A stretch of DNA of 64,000 nucleotides. Source: Seminavis robusta (Eukaryota > Bacillariophyta > Bacillariophyceae > Naviculales > Naviculaceae). The notes below the pieces were generated by a model, which saw only the letters and a list, made by a program, of their open reading frames with translations, had not been told where the DNA came from and ran no database searches. Position numbers and translations under genes: made by a program. Location of the stretch: NCBI GenBank assembly GCA_903772945.1, contig CAICTM010000272.1:18211-82210 (forward strand), read 5' to 3'. This document shows positions 55,151 through 64,000 of this stretch, in pieces. The first letter of the stretch is position 1; each line of letters begins with the position of its first letter.

Positions 55151-57190
55151 TGCTCAGGATAGAACCGATGCTGTGGACTGTAGTGGCGTAGATTGCTAAT
55201 GGTGCTCATGTACAGATCACAGTATCGTCGCAGGGAATGCGCAAACAGGGAAGGCTGATGACGGGCCCGGAAGATGGATCCGAAGGAATTTCCTAGCAAA
55301 GAAGTTTCCTTGTCACGCCACCTGGACACCATTTTCTCCATGCAGTCCAACATCTCATTATCTTCCTGAGTTCTTACAACTGGGCCCAGTTCTTCCTGCA
55401 CCAATCTAAGAGCGTTCACAAGCAAGTCAATGCTTCTTTGGGTTTGAACAAAGGAAGTTGTAGATTCCGCGTGCATTTCAAACCCCACCTGGACAAGAAA
55501 GCCAACAAACACATCTGTCAGCATCAGCATGGTGGCACCAACGCTCCTTACAGTACTGCTGATCAACGAACCTCAGGAGCCACCGCTGCAGTGGTCCACC
55601 CAAATTCTCGTTTAGCGTCAACCAAATCTGCAAACAGCGAATCGCCAATGTAAAGTACTTGTGACGTGGACAAAGTAGTGGCTCCAGCCATTTCTGGTGA
55701 GAGCTGGGAACTCTTCGTGTTGTCCTCATTGGAGCCATTTACTACTCCCCACTTCATCAACCGAATGAGTTCTTTGAGGCAACCTTCAGTGTAAACTGCG
55801 AGACAAATGCAATCAATTTGTGAGTCGAGTCTCTCAAGATCACTCTAGAGGAATACAGGAACACCAACTGTATCTTTACCTTCGCCAGGTTCAAACTGGT
55901 CTACCTTCTTGAATTTTATTCGACCTGTGGTGCGGGACACCTCACGAAAAGGCCTGGCATCGTCGGTGTAGAATCTCGGCTTGCCCGCACTTGTGATGAC
56001 TAATCATAACAACAACGAAATGGACAAAAGGGTCAGCCTTGAGAAGGGAAGCCACATCGCAACCAACACGACGCCACACAGGAATCGATCGGCTAGGTCT
56101 TACCGGCATCCCATGAATCCATCCAGTTTTCTCCCATGAAGTATCTCATCCCCGCATCGACATACCAGAAGGGCGAATTGCTGACAAAGATGAGACTCTT
56201 TCCTGCTTCCTTTAGATTGTTGAGAACCTGTTTGATATGGGGCGCTGGGAGAAAGTATTGCTCTGGGTTTTCGGCAACAATCCTGTGAAAGTCTCCCGAG
56301 ATGTGCGTTTCTCGAATGGCGGACAGCACGTCCGTGGCGGCGTTCATGGGACAAAAGGGGATATCTCGATCTTTGAAGAACTGAATAGTGTCGGCAATGA
56401 GGCAGCATTCTGCCATGGAAAACAAGTCGTTGAGTGGTTTGAGTCTCTTCTTGCGTTCGGAAGGTCTCATGCCCCGTTTCCCTCTGTATTCCTGATAGAT
56501 TCGAGAAGATGGAAGCTTTTCGCGGCCTTCCCAAGCCACCGATACTTTGTGGGTGTAGGACAAATGGCAGATCCATCCAGTTTCCTTGTCGACAGCTAGA
56601 CCTCGAATGCTGAAAAGGGGGTCAAATTTCAATCCAACATCCAGCATTTCCGATGGGTATTGAAAGTCATGGACCAGTTTGGAGAGAGCCATTTCATAAA
56701 TCAGCTCCAGAAGTTCATCCGTGTATGTGACCAGGGTATAATCGTAATCAAACCCAACCACATCAACCTTGGACATATCAACGTATGCATTCGCATATAT
56801 TCTTTCGTCTTGTGGAGGTAGCGCTCGGGGGTTTGCATTGGAAGATTCAAGTTCTTCTACCGAATCTGCATGGTCTTGAAGAGCTCGAAGAACTTCTTCA
56901 GTCTTTATCAAAATCTCATTCACGCCATCGTGTGAATGTTTCGGCAAGGAAAGCATTTTTTCCTTTTTGGCTTCTTCTTCAATGGCATTGGTTGTGACCG
57001 AAGTCAGTGCTCCCGTTGGTTGATTCTCTTCATGGGGAATGCTGGTTGTCGTGGGCGCCTCATCCGAAGTCGACACGAATCTCGGAGTCCGAGGTAACAA
57101 CGAGGAAAAAGAACGCAATGGTAGAGCGACAAACGAGTGGCACGCTCGACAAGTCCCTGCCAACACGACAAACGCTGTTGCAACCTTCAT
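55054..57190 (-). CDS. Plastid-type HAD 5'-nucleotidase domain protein (NT5C2/NT5DC family)
   Basis: Exons 57190-56104, 55999-55880, 55795-55572 and 55488-55054 give 621 residues. The first ATG of the frame is at 57190; upstream the frame starts with TTG. MKVATAFVVLAGTCRACHS-FVALP is a signal peptide plus Phe site, then a Ser/Arg-rich transit stretch. HAD motif I is VDVVGFDYDYTLVTY (nucleophile and general acid Asp). SLIFVSNSPFWYVDAGM is the motif II region, and VLYIGDSLFADLVDAKREFGWTTAAVAPE is the motif III/IV region. The C-terminus (GSIFRARHQPSLFAHSLRRYCDLYMSTISNLRHYSP) matches the end of cytosolic purine nucleotidase II. The family dephosphorylates nucleoside monophosphates, though NT5DC members are poorly characterised. 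Confidence 0.85.
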
Positions 57191-57945
57191 CTTCCCACGC
57201 AATTCTCCAGGAAGGTTGTGGAAAGAGATGCCACAGAAGAATCGAAGAATCACAGTCCAATGGTATCGATGGTACACCCGTAGTTTCCGTGATGCCAAAG
57301 CGCCTCCTTTGATCTCTACTGGCTTTTATTGGTGCTATGACTGATCTCTCCTACGATCGAATCTCTTTGTTTCTGGTGAAGATTCTCTGGCAAGTTTTGA
57401 AGTCTGTGAAGATTTAGTTTGTGCTGCCAACAGAAGAGTGAGGCTGAAACAGAATTTGAGAATTTCTTTTGGGTGCTGACGTTGTTTTATCTCGATTCGA
57501 TTCGATTGAATCGAATCGAATCGATTTCACTTGCCTTTCGTGTCGGGGAGTCACCAAATGGAGCTACCTACCTCCAATTGGTGCTTCCACAAAAATGGCC
57601 ACAACTCCATCAATTTTTGGCCGATTAAGCTCATCTTCGAACCATAACGTCGTCTTAATATAGTCTTTAAATTGATGACTACAGCATGTCTCCACTACAT
57701 GCAATGAGATAGCCAGAGGAAGCTGGGACAAGGGGCAACATGACGGCCATGGCACTGAAATGGAGGTATCACCATTTGGTTACATGCCAGGAAATGGCCA
57801 CTCTGGCCCCTCCAAATAGTTGAGTGCCCCTACAATATGCTGCCAAAGTGTTCCGTGACCTGTGTGGGCAGTCGGAGGTTGGTGAGTGGCTCCATGCCAA
57901 GGGGAGGAAGCGACGAGCATGGAGATACCTCCAAAAGCAACGTAC
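57191..57945. other. Gene-free interval with a GATTC palindrome
   Basis: 57490-57525 is a near-perfect inverted repeat of GATTCGATTCGATT and AATCGAATCGAATC. The rest shows no coding signal. Confidence 0.5.
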
Positions 57946-58698
57946 CTACTCTACTTCCTCTTCTCCGGCATCTTCGCAGCAGGAATCATCCAAAGCTGCC
58001 AACAGGTGGTCCCTGAAAGAAAAACATCCATTCAGTTTGTCAACAGACTCGCCAACCTCCACAACGATCTGAAGGAACTGCAGGCCTTCATCGTTGTCGT
58101 TGAAGTCAATCCGGAAGAGATAGTGTTTGACTTGTCGCTTTTGGCTCAATCCTTGCTTGTGAAGGGACTTGTAGACACAGCCAATGGGAAGGAACAATGA
58201 TGCATCAAATGCTTCTCCTTTCATTGGCATGTGTGCTTCCTTCACATGAGAGAAGCCTGTCACGTAGAGCCGGTGGAGGTTTGTCGACTCACACCGCTCC
58301 AAATAGACTATGCCTTGTATGTGATCTCCGTCAGGACGGAAGAACTGTTTGAATCGAAGAGACACACCAGTGAGATGACCAACCAGAGCTCCATCGATGC
58401 TTTGGACGAGTCTCCATGCTTGTGTGTCGCTCACTGGAGGCTCACTGGGTTTTGGTGGAGGGGAGGCAATGGTGTTAACAGCCTTCTCGATCACAAGGTT
58501 CTTGTCGCGACAGTAGGAAAGAGCAACATCCTTCAAGTAATCCTTCGCGAACACATCCAACACGTAGCCAAGTCCAACAAAGCAGAGCCTTGCGAAGAAG
58601 AGAAGAGTAACACCAGCAGCGGCCATGAAGCTGCAACATGGTGGTGCGACCCAGCCAACAGCAAGAACAGCAACAGATACAGCATCAAACGATGACAT
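57946..58698 (-). CDS. Orphan membrane protein
   Basis: The gene encodes 250 residues; the ATG at 58698 is used because the longer frame starts with TTG. The N-terminus has one long or two short hydrophobic segments (about 5-26 and 28-50, GVTLLFFARLCFVGLGYVL), then a mixed soluble domain (AWRLVQSIDGALVGHLTGVSL, HIQGIVYLERCESTNLHRLYV, LFRIDFNDNDEGLQFLQIVVE) and an acidic tail. No family is recognised. Continuous length, a good start and protein-like composition support coding. Confidence 0.5.
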   Translation of the reverse strand: MSSFDAVSVAVLAVGWVAPPCCSFMAAAGVTLLFFARLCFVGLGYVLDVFAKDYLKDVALSYCRDKNLVIEKAVNTIASPPPKPSEPPVSDTQAWRLVQSIDGALVGHLTGVSLRFKQFFRPDGDHIQGIVYLERCESTNLHRLYVTGFSHVKEAHMPMKGEAFDASLFLPIGCVYKSLHKQGLSQKRQVKHYLFRIDFNDNDEGLQFLQIVVEVGESVDKLNGCFSFRDHLLAALDDSCCEDAGEEEVE

Positions 58699-58784
58699 GG
58701 CTTCAAATTCCAGAGATAACAAACAAAGGGAGTGAGCTAAAGGAGACGACAGACTCTTGTTGGATATGGCGCGCTCTGGTCAAC

Positions 58785-58808
58785 TTACTCTCTCTCTCTC
58801 TCTTTCGC
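58785..58808 (+). repeat. (CT)n microsatellite
   Basis: A CT-dinucleotide run ends TTTCGCAG. It could act as the polypyrimidine tract of a 3' splice site for the downstream plus gene, but no matching donor exon was identified. Confidence 0.5.
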
Positions 58809-58980
58809 AGAATTGAATGGGCTCGAGAAGCTTTTTGATGACATCCAAATCAAATATTCCTTCACAAGAAAAACTTGAGAAAATTCCCCCGCCAATGAAA
58901 GCAACGGTAGGCGTGGCCAAACTCAACCCAACAACAGTCAATCGATCCCACATTTCTCCATTATCTGCAGCAGTGCAATC

Positions 58981-59598
58981 ATGTCGCTCCGAGTCATCGA
59001 TTCTACCAATGTCATTGTCTGCTTTGAAGACAACGGCGTTCAGTCCTATTTCCAGCTCAACGCGAAGGTCCACGATGGGGGCTTTCAGTTTTCTCTTGTG
59101 CAAGTCGATTTCCATGAGGTTGGAGAATCCATTCCTGTGACCATCCTTCCCCGCATGAACATCCTTCCCCGCCAGGCTGCTGCTCCGGGTCGCAACCAGG
59201 CTGCTGCTCCTACTGCGGCGACAGCTCCGACTGCGGCGACAGCTCAAACCAGTGGTAACACCGTGGACTTGAACACGTCCAGTGAGAGCAACAACTCCTC
59301 AAGTATCGAGTCGAGGGATTTGCTAGCAGAGGATGAGGAGTCTTCTGTCTCCAGTGAATCCTCCGAAGAAGTGGTGATTCCAGCTGCCACCACGACGGCT
59401 CGTGCTGCGGCCAATACTCGTGCCACGGCCAATACTCGTGCCACGGCCAATACTCGTGCCACCAACAATCCTCCTGCCCGCAACAACCGTCGTACCATCC
59501 GCCGACGCCGCCCCAGTGCTCCCGAGCCTGACATGCAGGATGATGGAAAGCTTGAAACATTCCCATGCTCCCAAGATTTCTATGCCGAATATGACTGA
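58981..59598 (+). CDS. Orphan protein with Ala/Thr/Arg and Ser/Glu repeats
   Basis: The protein has 205 residues. It has a compact N-terminal 60 residues (MSLRVIDSTNVIVCFEDNG, SYFQLNAKVHDGGFQFSLVQVDFH), then low complexity: APTAATAPTAATA, SSESNNSSS, acidic-serine runs, three ANTRAT units and a basic RRTIRRRRP, with an aromatic acidic end (DFYAEYD). No family is recognised. It may have an upstream exon. Confidence 0.45.
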   Translation: MSLRVIDSTNVIVCFEDNGVQSYFQLNAKVHDGGFQFSLVQVDFHEVGESIPVTILPRMNILPRQAAAPGRNQAAAPTAATAPTAATAQTSGNTVDLNTSSESNNSSSIESRDLLAEDEESSVSSESSEEVVIPAATTTARAAANTRATANTRATANTRATNNPPARNNRRTIRRRRPSAPEPDMQDDGKLETFPCSQDFYAEYD

Positions 59599-59848
59599 AG
59601 CCGTCGAAAGCCCGTCGAAAGCATCGGAGGTATTTCCGTAGGATTTGAATGAACAAGAAAAGACAGGAGAAGCATAGTTAGTAGCAATAACCATATAACA
59701 ACATATTGATTGGAACTGCCATTGTCATCGTTTACTCACCATCACCAGGTCGTTTTCGATTAGTTGGAGTCTTCCACGATTTCGTTTTCGCTGCCACAAT
59801 CAATCAATCAATCCGTCAACACATTTTGGTAGCCAAGCAACCAACACC

Positions 59849-60565
59849 ATGAACGACCGAAATCGTCGCCGTCGCCGTCGAACAACGGCTTGGCACAAGA
59901 GACGCCGCAGGTACATTCAATGGATGAAAGCTGGCCGCCATCGACAAGGTCCTTTCAACGGCAGATTGCCTCCAGCACTGGTACCTCCTCCACTACTCCA
60001 ACGACGGGCCCACGCCCAGCTCCAGTTTGATCCCATGCCGGAGTTCATGGGAGGGGACGGCATTGGACTCTATGAAGGCTGGAAGACTGTCCAGAAGGTT
60101 GTTGTGACTGATGGAGGTCCGCCACTTCCAAGGACTTGGGTTTTCCTTTCCTTTCCCGCTCCACTGCCTGCGTTCCTCCAGAACCGCCAGTTCAAGCTCT
60201 GGCCCTCCCTCTTTCCAGCCAGATGGGTTGACAAATACTTGGCAGGTGGCCAGTACTGTGTCTCATGTGACAAGTTGATCCCACCTCGAATTCACTATGG
60301 AAACTTTGTTGACGACTGGGATGAACATGAGGAAGAGTTCGATGCGACTCTTGCTCCTGCACCCCCTCAACCTCCTCGGAATGGAGTATCAATGGTTGAT
60401 CTTGAAGCAGGACCAGAGGAGGAGGTGGCGAGCCGACAACTTGTTGCTTTGAGTGGTGGTCATTATCAGTTGCCTCCAATTCAAGGCCCCCAGCTGAGTA
60501 AGCGTTCGAGTGAGGAGTATGAGGCTGTTGTGGGTTTGCTTGCTTTTGGTGGAAAGAGTGCATGA
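59849..60565 (+). CDS. Orphan Arg-rich / Pro-rich protein
   Basis: The protein has 238 residues and starts MNDRNRRRRRRTTAWHKRRRR, a strongly basic segment that could bind nucleic acid or act as a nuclear signal. The middle is Pro/aromatic-rich (FMGGDGIGLYEGWKTVQKVVV, RTWVFLSFPAPLPAFLQNRQF, YCVSCDKLIPPRIHYGNFVDD) and the C-terminus acidic. Only one CxxC pair is present, so a zinc finger is not supported. No family is recognised. Confidence 0.45.
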   Translation: MNDRNRRRRRRTTAWHKRRRRYIQWMKAGRHRQGPFNGRLPPALVPPPLLQRRAHAQLQFDPMPEFMGGDGIGLYEGWKTVQKVVVTDGGPPLPRTWVFLSFPAPLPAFLQNRQFKLWPSLFPARWVDKYLAGGQYCVSCDKLIPPRIHYGNFVDDWDEHEEEFDATLAPAPPQPPRNGVSMVDLEAGPEEEVASRQLVALSGGHYQLPPIQGPQLSKRSSEEYEAVVGLLAFGGKSA

Positions 60566-60699
60566 GGCGAGTGCATGGTGAGGAACACTGAGGAGGATCA
60601 AGAATCGAAAAAGATATGAAGCCAGCAACCAGCAACATCATCGAAATCAAACAAAATCCAACAGAGTCCAACAGAATCCGGTCTATTAACCCAAATGAT

Positions 60700-61470
60700 T
60701 GACAACAATACACACCTATTCACTGGTCGCCAAGTGCCATGGTCTATAGAAATCCTGGGGAAACTGCAATTCGTCTCTGTGGCCATCCGAGGCTCCGCAG
60801 GCCTTTTCAGCACACTCCAACTCGCCCTCTCTAAGGCGAATGGAAACAGCATCCGCATCACATCGGCTCTCCGTCATCATATTGATGCCTTCGCTAACCT
60901 GGCTGCCAGTCTCTGCCACAGGCCCACACACCTCGCGGAGATTGTCCCCCAGGACCCGTCCTACTTTGGGGCCACGGACGCCGCCAAGGCCAGTATGGGC
61001 AGTGCCTACTTCGACTCCACCGGACAAGGTTACCTCTGGCGCGAGCCCTTCCCAGCGGACATCCAACAAGACCTGGTCTCAGCTGCAAACCTTTCCGGAT
61101 CCATCACCAGCCAACAGCGATCTCGAGCATGCTGGCATCCTGGCTCAGCAAGCCCTTCTCGCCAACCATCACGACGTCCGCTACGCGACTCTCTACACTC
61201 TGTCTGACAACACCCCGGCGGTCTCTCGTGTCGCGGCCAAAGGGGGCCGTATCCGCAGACGGGCCCGCCACCTTCCTCCTGCAACTATGCCTGTCACCAC
61301 CAACGGAAACACCGATATTGCCCTCTCGCGTCCTACATCCCAGGACCAGCGAACGTCATGGCTGACGACACCTCTCGCCTATAACATCTCACCCTGCCTG
61401 AACTTCTGTCCCACTTTGAGCAGAACTATCCGCAGCAGCTACCCTAGAAGGTGTTGACGCTGCCACCCGA
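60700..61470 (+). mobile_element. Truncated, frameshifted retroelement with RNase H domain
   Basis: The 5' part reads LGKLQFVSVAIRGSAGLFSTLQ, typical of the RT connection region. It is followed by an RNase H-like domain: YFGATDAAKASMGSAYF (first Asp), LWREPFP, then after a one-base frameshift near 61110 SDLEHAGILAQQALL (Glu) and LYTLSDNTPAV (second Asp). After a further frame change YIPGPANVMADDTSRL ends the RNase H region near 61378. The RT palm is missing and at least two frameshifts are present, so the copy is dead. Type (DIRS-like or other) cannot be fixed. Confidence 0.75.
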
Positions 61471-63240
61471 CGTCATTTCCAATCTACTCTCCGCGCTTCG
61501 CTGCAAGTCGCCTCCAAAAGGATCGTCTCCAAGACCGCCCAGGCCCGAAACTGAACCTTCGGCCGTTGGTGTGCCTTCTGCGACCTCCACAACGTCCACG
61601 AAACCCTCCGTGATATCTCTGAGCCCGAGGTCCGTATCTGCTACCTCCTCACCTTCGCCCACAACTACCGCGTGTCGAACTCTGTCTGAGCTGACACTGT
61701 GGTCAAATGTGGTCAAAGCCCTTCACGCCGTCGGCGAGGGGATCTCCAACCTGGGTCAGCCTCGATAAAATGTGGGTTGGATCCATGGGATCAACGTGGT
61801 GAGTGTGAGAACAAACTGTCTGTCTTATGTTACTGGTACCCACATGGTATGTGGAACAAGCAAAGATATAGAGAACCTTGGTTGATACTGGTAAGACATA
61901 GGCCATACATATGGGACCAGGGAAGCCCCATATGGCCCCATATGAAGGTTTTGACCACTGTATCACCCCAGATGGCCATGAGGCGAGCATCTACTCAATC
62001 AGGTGACCTCAGGAGGATCCAAGAGCCTCAGTGTGGCTCAGAGTGATGATTCCTGCATAACACCCAATTATTTGGATGCATGCTTTTGCTCATAGTCCTA
62101 AAATTAAATTGTTGATATTGATACCATCTAGACCTGAAGCTCCCTTGTCCTTTGCAGTAGATACCCATCCTGTTGAGGCTGAGCAGTAGGCACTGAGGAG
62201 GTAAGCTGACAGCGCTTTTGCTAGGCTGACCAGCATCGTGATAGAATAACATCGGTACCAGCTCTAGGAGCTGGAAAACTCTGTAAGCAGAGGAGGCCCT
62301 GTGGCCATCCTCATCTCTTGTGGATCTACCCTGATCCTTTCAAGAGTTATTGGATTAAACAGTCGCAATAGCATCACAAGAGAAGCTATTGCTACAGACG
62401 AACAGGCCCAGTGAATCAGAGCTCGAGTCCGAAGTGGAGATCTCCAAGAAATCCTACCTTTTGACTCCTACTGATCCACACAGCCATTTCTGTTGTTATT
62501 CGAGGTCACCATGGATCCGGCAGGTCTGAATTACCCAGAACAAGCTCTGCAAGCCACAAAAGGTCGAAATCGAGGACCCTACTAACTCGAGGTTCACCAA
62601 ATCGACCGATCGGACGATCCGTACGGAAAGGAGTGCTGATTCGCGAGGACTTTGTGAGCCGGAACCAGTCAAGTCAACAGAGAACCCGAAGAGTTAGAGA
62701 CAACGGCAGAGGTACGGTCACGTCATCAAGAAGAATCATTTGGAAGCTTCAGGAGCCTCCGTGCAGTCTTCGAAGATCACCAGTTCTTGTACCGCTCACA
62801 AGGAAGCACACGGAACAAACGATCGCCAATCAGATCGCCCGTGCACTATCAACGCAGGTTCTCGTACCGGTCACGGCAAAGGTACTGGTCACACGGAAGC
62901 AGATCAGCCAATCAGATCGTCCGTGCAGTTTTCGAGTTACACGAGTTCTCTACCGTGTCCGTGCAGTTTTGCTGTTCCGCGAGTTCCTGTACCTTAACTC
63001 CACAAAGTCCCCCGGAACACTCAGACCGATTCCACGGAAGCCCACGGATCCCACGGAAGCCCCGGATCGATCCAGGAAGCCCAAGGATCACTCGAAGACT
63101 TAGTGTGTTCCCTCCGAAGACTTATACAAGGTGCAACGTGTTTACGGCCGTTCCCACGAAATACATCATTTTGGGTGATTTCCAGACCTTGTGCTTTTAC
63201 TCAGTATACTTTCAGCCCATTACAAGTACAGGTACACCAT
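61471..63240. other. Gene-poor tail of the retroelement region
   Basis: This stretch may include the 3' part of the same element (an open plus frame at 61451-61768 with LPPDVISNLLSALR). Imperfect direct repeats of AATCAGATCGCCCGTGCA type lie at about 62822-62930. No gene is supported. Confidence 0.4.
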
Positions 63241-64000
63241 GGTCAGCAAGTCTGAGAAGAAGAAGAGGAGGGAAAGGAGGATGGCAGCTGCCAATGCAGC
63301 AGAGCTTGCAGCCACTCCTCAAGATGGCAACCAGCCACCCACAACCATCCTCACCATCCCCCTGCTGTTGATGCCGATGGTTCAGTGGCTACCTCCACCC
63401 ACGATGGGAGCAGGGATCCCCCATCACTCCCATCTGCTACCACCACCCCCTCTTCACCACCGATGCTATGCTTCAGACTATCCTTATGCGTTTGAGATGC
63501 AGCAAGGCAGCATCCATGGAAGCGCAGCAAGCTTCTGTGGAGGCCATTGGCAAGCGCCAAGTGATGATGGATCCGCTTTGAGGCGCAGAAAGCCGATGTT
63601 GCCACCCTCACCAAGCGCATGGAGAGCGCACCAGGACCTTGAGACCTCCTTCATCCAACAGTTGAAGAAGTCCATCAATCAGCTTGATGGAGGGCCCAAC
63701 AACACTTGGACTCCATTGAGATCAGCCATAGGTTCTATGAACCAAGCTTGGCTTCACCAATCCGCACTGTAGCCCAGGAACCACACGGTGTTGAGGAGCA
63801 GGAGAATGCGTTTAACAAGCCCTTGGCGAGAATCAAGGAGGACCCACTGCACTCACCCCCAACACCATGCCTGGAGACAGCCTGAAGGATGATGTTGCTT
63901 TGAAGAAGGAGGAAGGTGCCTTCCTTGATGTTGCTACCTACCTCACTGGCAATGGAGTCCACCCTGCCCAAGGTTCCTGCATCCATCCTCGTCCTTTTTC
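63240..64000 (+). pseudogene. Degenerate gag-like or orphan coding remnant
   Basis: From the ATG at 63240 the plus strand reads MVSKSEKKKRRERRMAAANAAELAAT. Protein-like reading then jumps between frames with stops in each (for example WIRFEAQKADVATLTKRMES around 63580-63625). The basic start plus coiled-coil fragment resembles a retroelement gag, but no zinc knuckle is seen. It runs to the window edge. Confidence 0.3.

Noticed and set aside
55054-55566. Single long minus frame continuing upstream of exon 4 of the nucleotidase (SSTVRSVGATMLML)
   Set aside because: This part is the intron 55571-55489; splicing it out joins AVAPE to VGFEMHAES in frame and matches the family.
58780-59247. Minus-strand Arg/Ser-rich open frame
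   Set aside because: It is antisense to the Ala/Thr repeats of the plus gene at 58981 and has no independent motif.
62633-63371. Overlapping plus frames rich in Arg, Ser and Pro
   Set aside because: All three frames are partly open because the DNA has few stops; the imperfect direct repeats explain the composition and no domain is seen.

Overview
The window is nuclear DNA of a photosynthetic stramenopile, most likely a raphid pennate diatom. Several proteins start with a signal peptide followed by an ASAFAP-like Phe site (the bipartite plastid-targeting type). Introns are short (66-166 nt, GT-AG), genes are packed on both strands, and there are decayed Copia and RNase H retroelements plus many short motifs (TAGC runs, GATTC runs, GGTACC) between genes. 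The species cannot be fixed from the sequence alone. No CRISPR arrays, rRNA or convincing tRNA genes were seen.

Layout. 1-968: 5' part of a family-A DNA polymerase gene (-). 1365-2426: plastid-type protein with two IsdG/ABM domains (+). 2700-3870: Copia remnant (-). 4087-7354: small thylakoid-type membrane protein and mitochondrial intermediate peptidase (both -). 8496-10099: Sec14/GOLD protein (+). 10267-13808: exocyst Sec6 (-). 14322-17858: a fusion of myo-inositol-phosphate synthase with a PfkB kinase that has an HMG box inserted (+). 18465-19669: ATP10 assembly factor (+). 19777-22339: TPR protein (-). 22847-23353: single-pass membrane protein (+). 23804-31311: 2478-residue TBC Rab-GAP (-). 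31910-33475: secreted GLTP-domain protein (+). 33682-36189: mitochondrial RRM-like protein (-). 36340-37020: telomere-like motifs and a 70-bp tandem array. 37648-40994: pentameric ligand-gated channel carrying an extra periplasmic-binding-protein domain (-). 41390-43890: two families of hairpin-forming mobile DNA. 44818-47550: processive GT2 glycosyltransferase (+). 48756-49769: plastid NDP kinase (-). 50220-51236: CDV3-like protein (+). 51823-52326: small acylated protein (-). 52679-54452: plastid FBPase with a 15-nt exon (+), convergent with a plastid-type HAD 5'-nucleotidase (55054-57190, -) across a tandem duplication. 57946-60565: three orphan genes. 60700 to the end: decayed retroelement and gene-poor DNA.

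This is an ordinary eukaryotic stretch, not an operon or gene cluster, and the genes serve unrelated cell functions: plastid carbon and nucleotide metabolism, mitochondrial biogenesis, and exocytosis or membrane traffic. The two most unusual items are the MIPS-PfkB-HMG chimera and the PBP-fused Cys-loop-type channel. Exon borders were derived by hand from GT-AG sites and reading-frame continuity and have not been checked against transcripts.
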